Shown one piece after another: positions 62,161-64,000 of a stretch of 64,000 nucleotides of DNA. Below the pieces are notes generated by a model, which saw only the letters and a list, made by a program, of their open reading frames with translations, was not told the DNA's origin and ran no database searches. This DNA is from an uncultured Lachnospiraceae bacterium (GTDB lineage Bacteria; Bacillota; Clostridia; Lachnospirales; Lachnospiraceae). A program made the position numbers and the translations under genes. Numbering within the stretch: position 1 is the stretch's first letter; each line of letters opens with the position of its first letter. The stretch spans positions 8,079 through 72,078 of the forward strand of contig CAKRYY010000010.1 in the NCBI GenBank assembly GCA_934432885.1, written 5' to 3'.

Positions 62161-62827
62161 AGTATTGATTGCAGACGATCAGGAACTGATTCGTCAGAGC
62201 CTGCAAATCGTATTGAATACGAAGGAGGGCATTGCGGTAACAGGGACTGTCAGCAATGGACAGGAGGTTATCCAGAGCATCCGCAAGGAAATGCCGGATG
62301 TAATTTTAATGGATATCCGTATGCCTAAAATGGATGGCGTACAGTGTACGAAAATCATCAAAGAGAATTATCCAAAGGTAAAAATCATTATCCTGACAAC
62401 CTTTGATGACGATGAGTTTGTATACGATGCACTGAAATTTGGAGCGAGCGGCTATCTGCTTAAGGGTGTTTCGATGGATGAGCTGGTGGAGGCAATCCAT
62501 AAGGTACATAGTGGCTGTGCAATGATTAACCCCGATATTGCGACAAAGGTTGTGAAGCTTTTCTCCCAGATGGCGAGAGCCGATTTTTCCATTCAGGTAG
62601 AAGAACGCAATGAAAAGGAGCTGACAAAGACAGAATGGAAAATTATTGAGCAGGTGGAATATGGTGCATCCAATAAGGAGGTTGCAGAAAACCTGAATCT
62701 GTCAGAGGGAACTGTGCGTAATTATCTGAGTACAATTCTGAACAAGCTGGGGCTGCGTGACCGTACGCAGCTTGCAATCTGGGCGGTACAGACGGGTGTC
62801 AGCAAAAGAAAGCCGGAGCATATATGA
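62153..62827 (+). CDS. NarL/FixJ-type response regulator
   Basis: A 224-residue regulator. The receiver has LIADDQELIRQ and phospho-acceptor Asp near 54 (VILMDIRMPK), ILTTFDDDEFV, and LLKG. A LuxR/NarL helix-turn-helix follows: EVAENLNLSEGTVRNYLSTI, then LNKLGLRDRTQLA. ATG 62153 with AGGTGGGG upstream is preferred over GTG 62144. It shares ATGA with the next gene. Expected targets are the RbsB-like operon and itself. Confidence 0.93.
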   Translation: MIKVLIADDQELIRQSLQIVLNTKEGIAVTGTVSNGQEVIQSIRKEMPDVILMDIRMPKMDGVQCTKIIKENYPKVKIIILTTFDDDEFVYDALKFGASGYLLKGVSMDELVEAIHKVHSGCAMINPDIATKVVKLFSQMARADFSIQVEERNEKELTKTEWKIIEQVEYGASNKEVAENLNLSEGTVRNYLSTILNKLGLRDRTQLAIWAVQTGVSKRKPEHI

Positions 62828-64000
62828 GCAGAAAACAAAAGTTAAGCTTTGGAATCGGCATTGTCTGTCTTATTCTGCTGCTGGGCGGCTTTTTATGGTA
62901 CCGCCAGCACCACGTCAGAGTTCTTGAGGTAGGAATCTTTGCGGGCAGCAACTGGGATGTGGCAAATGCGAACAGCTATGTGATTATTGACAAAGCAGTT
63001 GAAAAATTTGAAAGCACGTATCCAAATGTCAGGGTGCATTATTACAGCGGCATCCGGAAGGAGGATTATTCAGAGTGGTTTTCCAGACAGCTTTTACGTG
63101 GAAAAGAGCCAGATGTTTTTATGGTGTTGGGTGAGGACTTTAACCAGTTTGCGGAAATCGGTATTATGAAGGATTTAGAACCTCTGATGGGAAATGATTC
63201 ACAGTTCCAGAAGGAGAATTATTATGCCACGACCCTGCAGGCGGGGCAATATGGCGGAAGACAGTATGCGCTTCCTTATGAAACAGTGCCTACGCTGATG
63301 TTTGTCAATAAGTCCCTGCTTATGCGGGAGGGACTGACAGTGCCGGACAATGACTGGACCTGGGATGACTTGTATCAGATTTCCGAGCGTGTGACGAAGG
63401 ATAAGGACGGCGACGGTCTGATTGACCAGTTTGGCACCTACAATTATGGCTGGACGGAAGCAGTATATTCCAATGGAGCAAAGCTGTTTGATGAAAACGG
63501 GACAGAAAGCTATTTTAACGATGATAAGGTAACAGAGGCGGTACGTTTTACCAAACAGATTTCCGATTTAAACGGGATGCAGAAGGTGACGAGGGATGAT
63601 TTTGATGGCGGCAATGTGGCGTTTATGCCGCTGCCGTTTACGGAGTACCGCACCTATAAAACCTATCCCTATAAAATCAAAAAGTATACCAAATTTCAAT
63701 GGGACTGCATTACGCTGCCCGCAGGCAAAAACGGCGGTAATACTTCTGTCATCAACACCCTTTTGATTGGAATCAGCAATCATACCAAGCAGGAGCGTCT
63801 GGCGTGGGAGTTTTTAAAGCTGCTGACCTATGATAAAGAGATTCAGATGGATATTTTCAAGTATTCTCAGGGTGTTTCTGTGCTCAAGGAGGTAACGGAA
63901 TCCAGAGAGGCAGAAGAAATTTTGCAGGCGGATATGGAGAAAAATGAAAAGTTCATAGATAATCTTCTGGTGGGGGATGTTATCGAAAATGGTGTGGTAA
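62824..64000 (+). CDS. Membrane-anchored family 1 extracellular solute-binding protein (3' truncated by window)
   Basis: The ATG at 62824 overlaps the regulator stop; the frame is open for 392 codons to the window edge. A membrane helix (about 7-24) has no lipobox cysteine, so the protein stays anchored by its N-terminus. The fold is that of CUT1-type family 1 binding proteins: ANSYVIIDKAVEKFESTYPN, VFMVLGEDFNQFAEIG, YALPYETVPTLMFVNKSLL, TWDDLYQISERVTKDKDGDG and AWEFLKLLTYDKE. Being cotranscribed with the two-component genes, it may be sensory or open a further transporter operon outside the window. Confidence 0.85.
   Translation, partial: MSRKQKLSFGIGIVCLILLLGGFLWYRQHHVRVLEVGIFAGSNWDVANANSYVIIDKAVEKFESTYPNVRVHYYSGIRKEDYSEWFSRQLLRGKEPDVFMVLGEDFNQFAEIGIMKDLEPLMGNDSQFQKENYYATTLQAGQYGGRQYALPYETVPTLMFVNKSLLMREGLTVPDNDWTWDDLYQISERVTKDKDGDGLIDQFGTYNYGWTEAVYSNGAKLFDENGTESYFNDDKVTEAVRFTKQISDLNGMQKVTRDDFDGGNVAFMPLPFTEYRTYKTYPYKIKKYTKFQWDCITLPAGKNGGNTSVINTLLIGISNHTKQERLAWEFLKLLTYDKEIQMDIFKYSQGVSVLKEVTESREAEEILQADMEKNEKFIDNLLVGDVIENGVV

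Noticed and set aside
1..64000. CRISPR arrays, prophage or insertion sequences
   Set aside because: No regularly spaced direct repeats, phage genes, integrase or transposase were seen. The repeats present are short dispersed palindromic units.

Overview
This 64 kb window is chromosomal DNA of a low-to-mid GC Firmicute, most likely a gut-type Lachnospiraceae (Clostridia). The basis is the protein sequences, strong AGGAGG-type ribosome binding sites, TTGACA/TATAAT-like promoters, a class A RNase P RNA, a lysine riboswitch before dapA, the dgt-dnaG-rpoD-trmK-nif3 order, and several CUT2 sugar transporters. No phage, transposase or CRISPR array was seen; the window reads as a stable chromosome with one accessory-like sugar-sensing region at the right end.

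Layout. 1-175: 3' end of lysA. 176-485: terminator plus a dispersed repeat. 486-7684: six-gene export operon with three successive MacA/HlyD-like adaptors, a MacB-like permease, a small membrane protein and an ATPase. 7769-9249: xpt, a TetR regulator and a small coiled-coil protein. 9436-12189 (minus): class A penicillin-binding protein. 12437-16688: yigZ, mgtE, exodeoxyribonuclease III, purA. 16688-18758: a TetR/MATE efflux pair with the same 17-bp operator before each gene. 18791-20623 (minus): typA. 20894-22124: an SSB-like protein and a CobA-like ATPase. 22134-25200: lysine riboswitch, dapA, two small membrane proteins, dapB. 25226-29019: class III fbp, a lipoprotein, a eukaryotic-type HisA and a cold-shock protein. 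29207-34248: degenerate LytM protein, bactofilin, VanZ-like protein, nucleoid-associated protein, an alpha/beta hydrolase and an M19 dipeptidase. 34249-34847: two tRNA-Leu genes and a hairpin-rich leader before a FliD-like protein. 35774-42985: dgt, dnaG, rpoD, trmK, nif3-like and a TGS-uridine kinase. 43010-45610: rnpB, hemL, a YczE-like membrane protein and YerC.

The right end (45712-64000) is a sugar-sensing and uptake region with two analogous modules. Module 1 is a DUF1836 protein, a membrane-anchored sugar-binding protein, a LytS/YesM-type histidine kinase, an AraC-type response regulator and a XylF-like lipoprotein, followed by a ChvE/MmsA-like binding protein, ATPase and permease. Module 2 is an RbsB-like binding protein, ATPase and permease, followed by a second RbsB-like protein, a polytopic NarL/DesK-type kinase and a NarL-type regulator, ending in a membrane-anchored family 1 binding protein cut by the window edge. 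In both modules a paralogue of the transporter's own binding protein lies beside a two-component system. This suggests that the paralogue reports the sugar to the kinase, using unrelated kinase families in the two cases.

The best candidates for something new are module 2, the triple-adaptor exporter, the multi-hairpin leader at 34690-34815, and the dispersed repeat that has become the C-terminus of trmK. Functions rest on motif and family recognition by eye; no database search was run.
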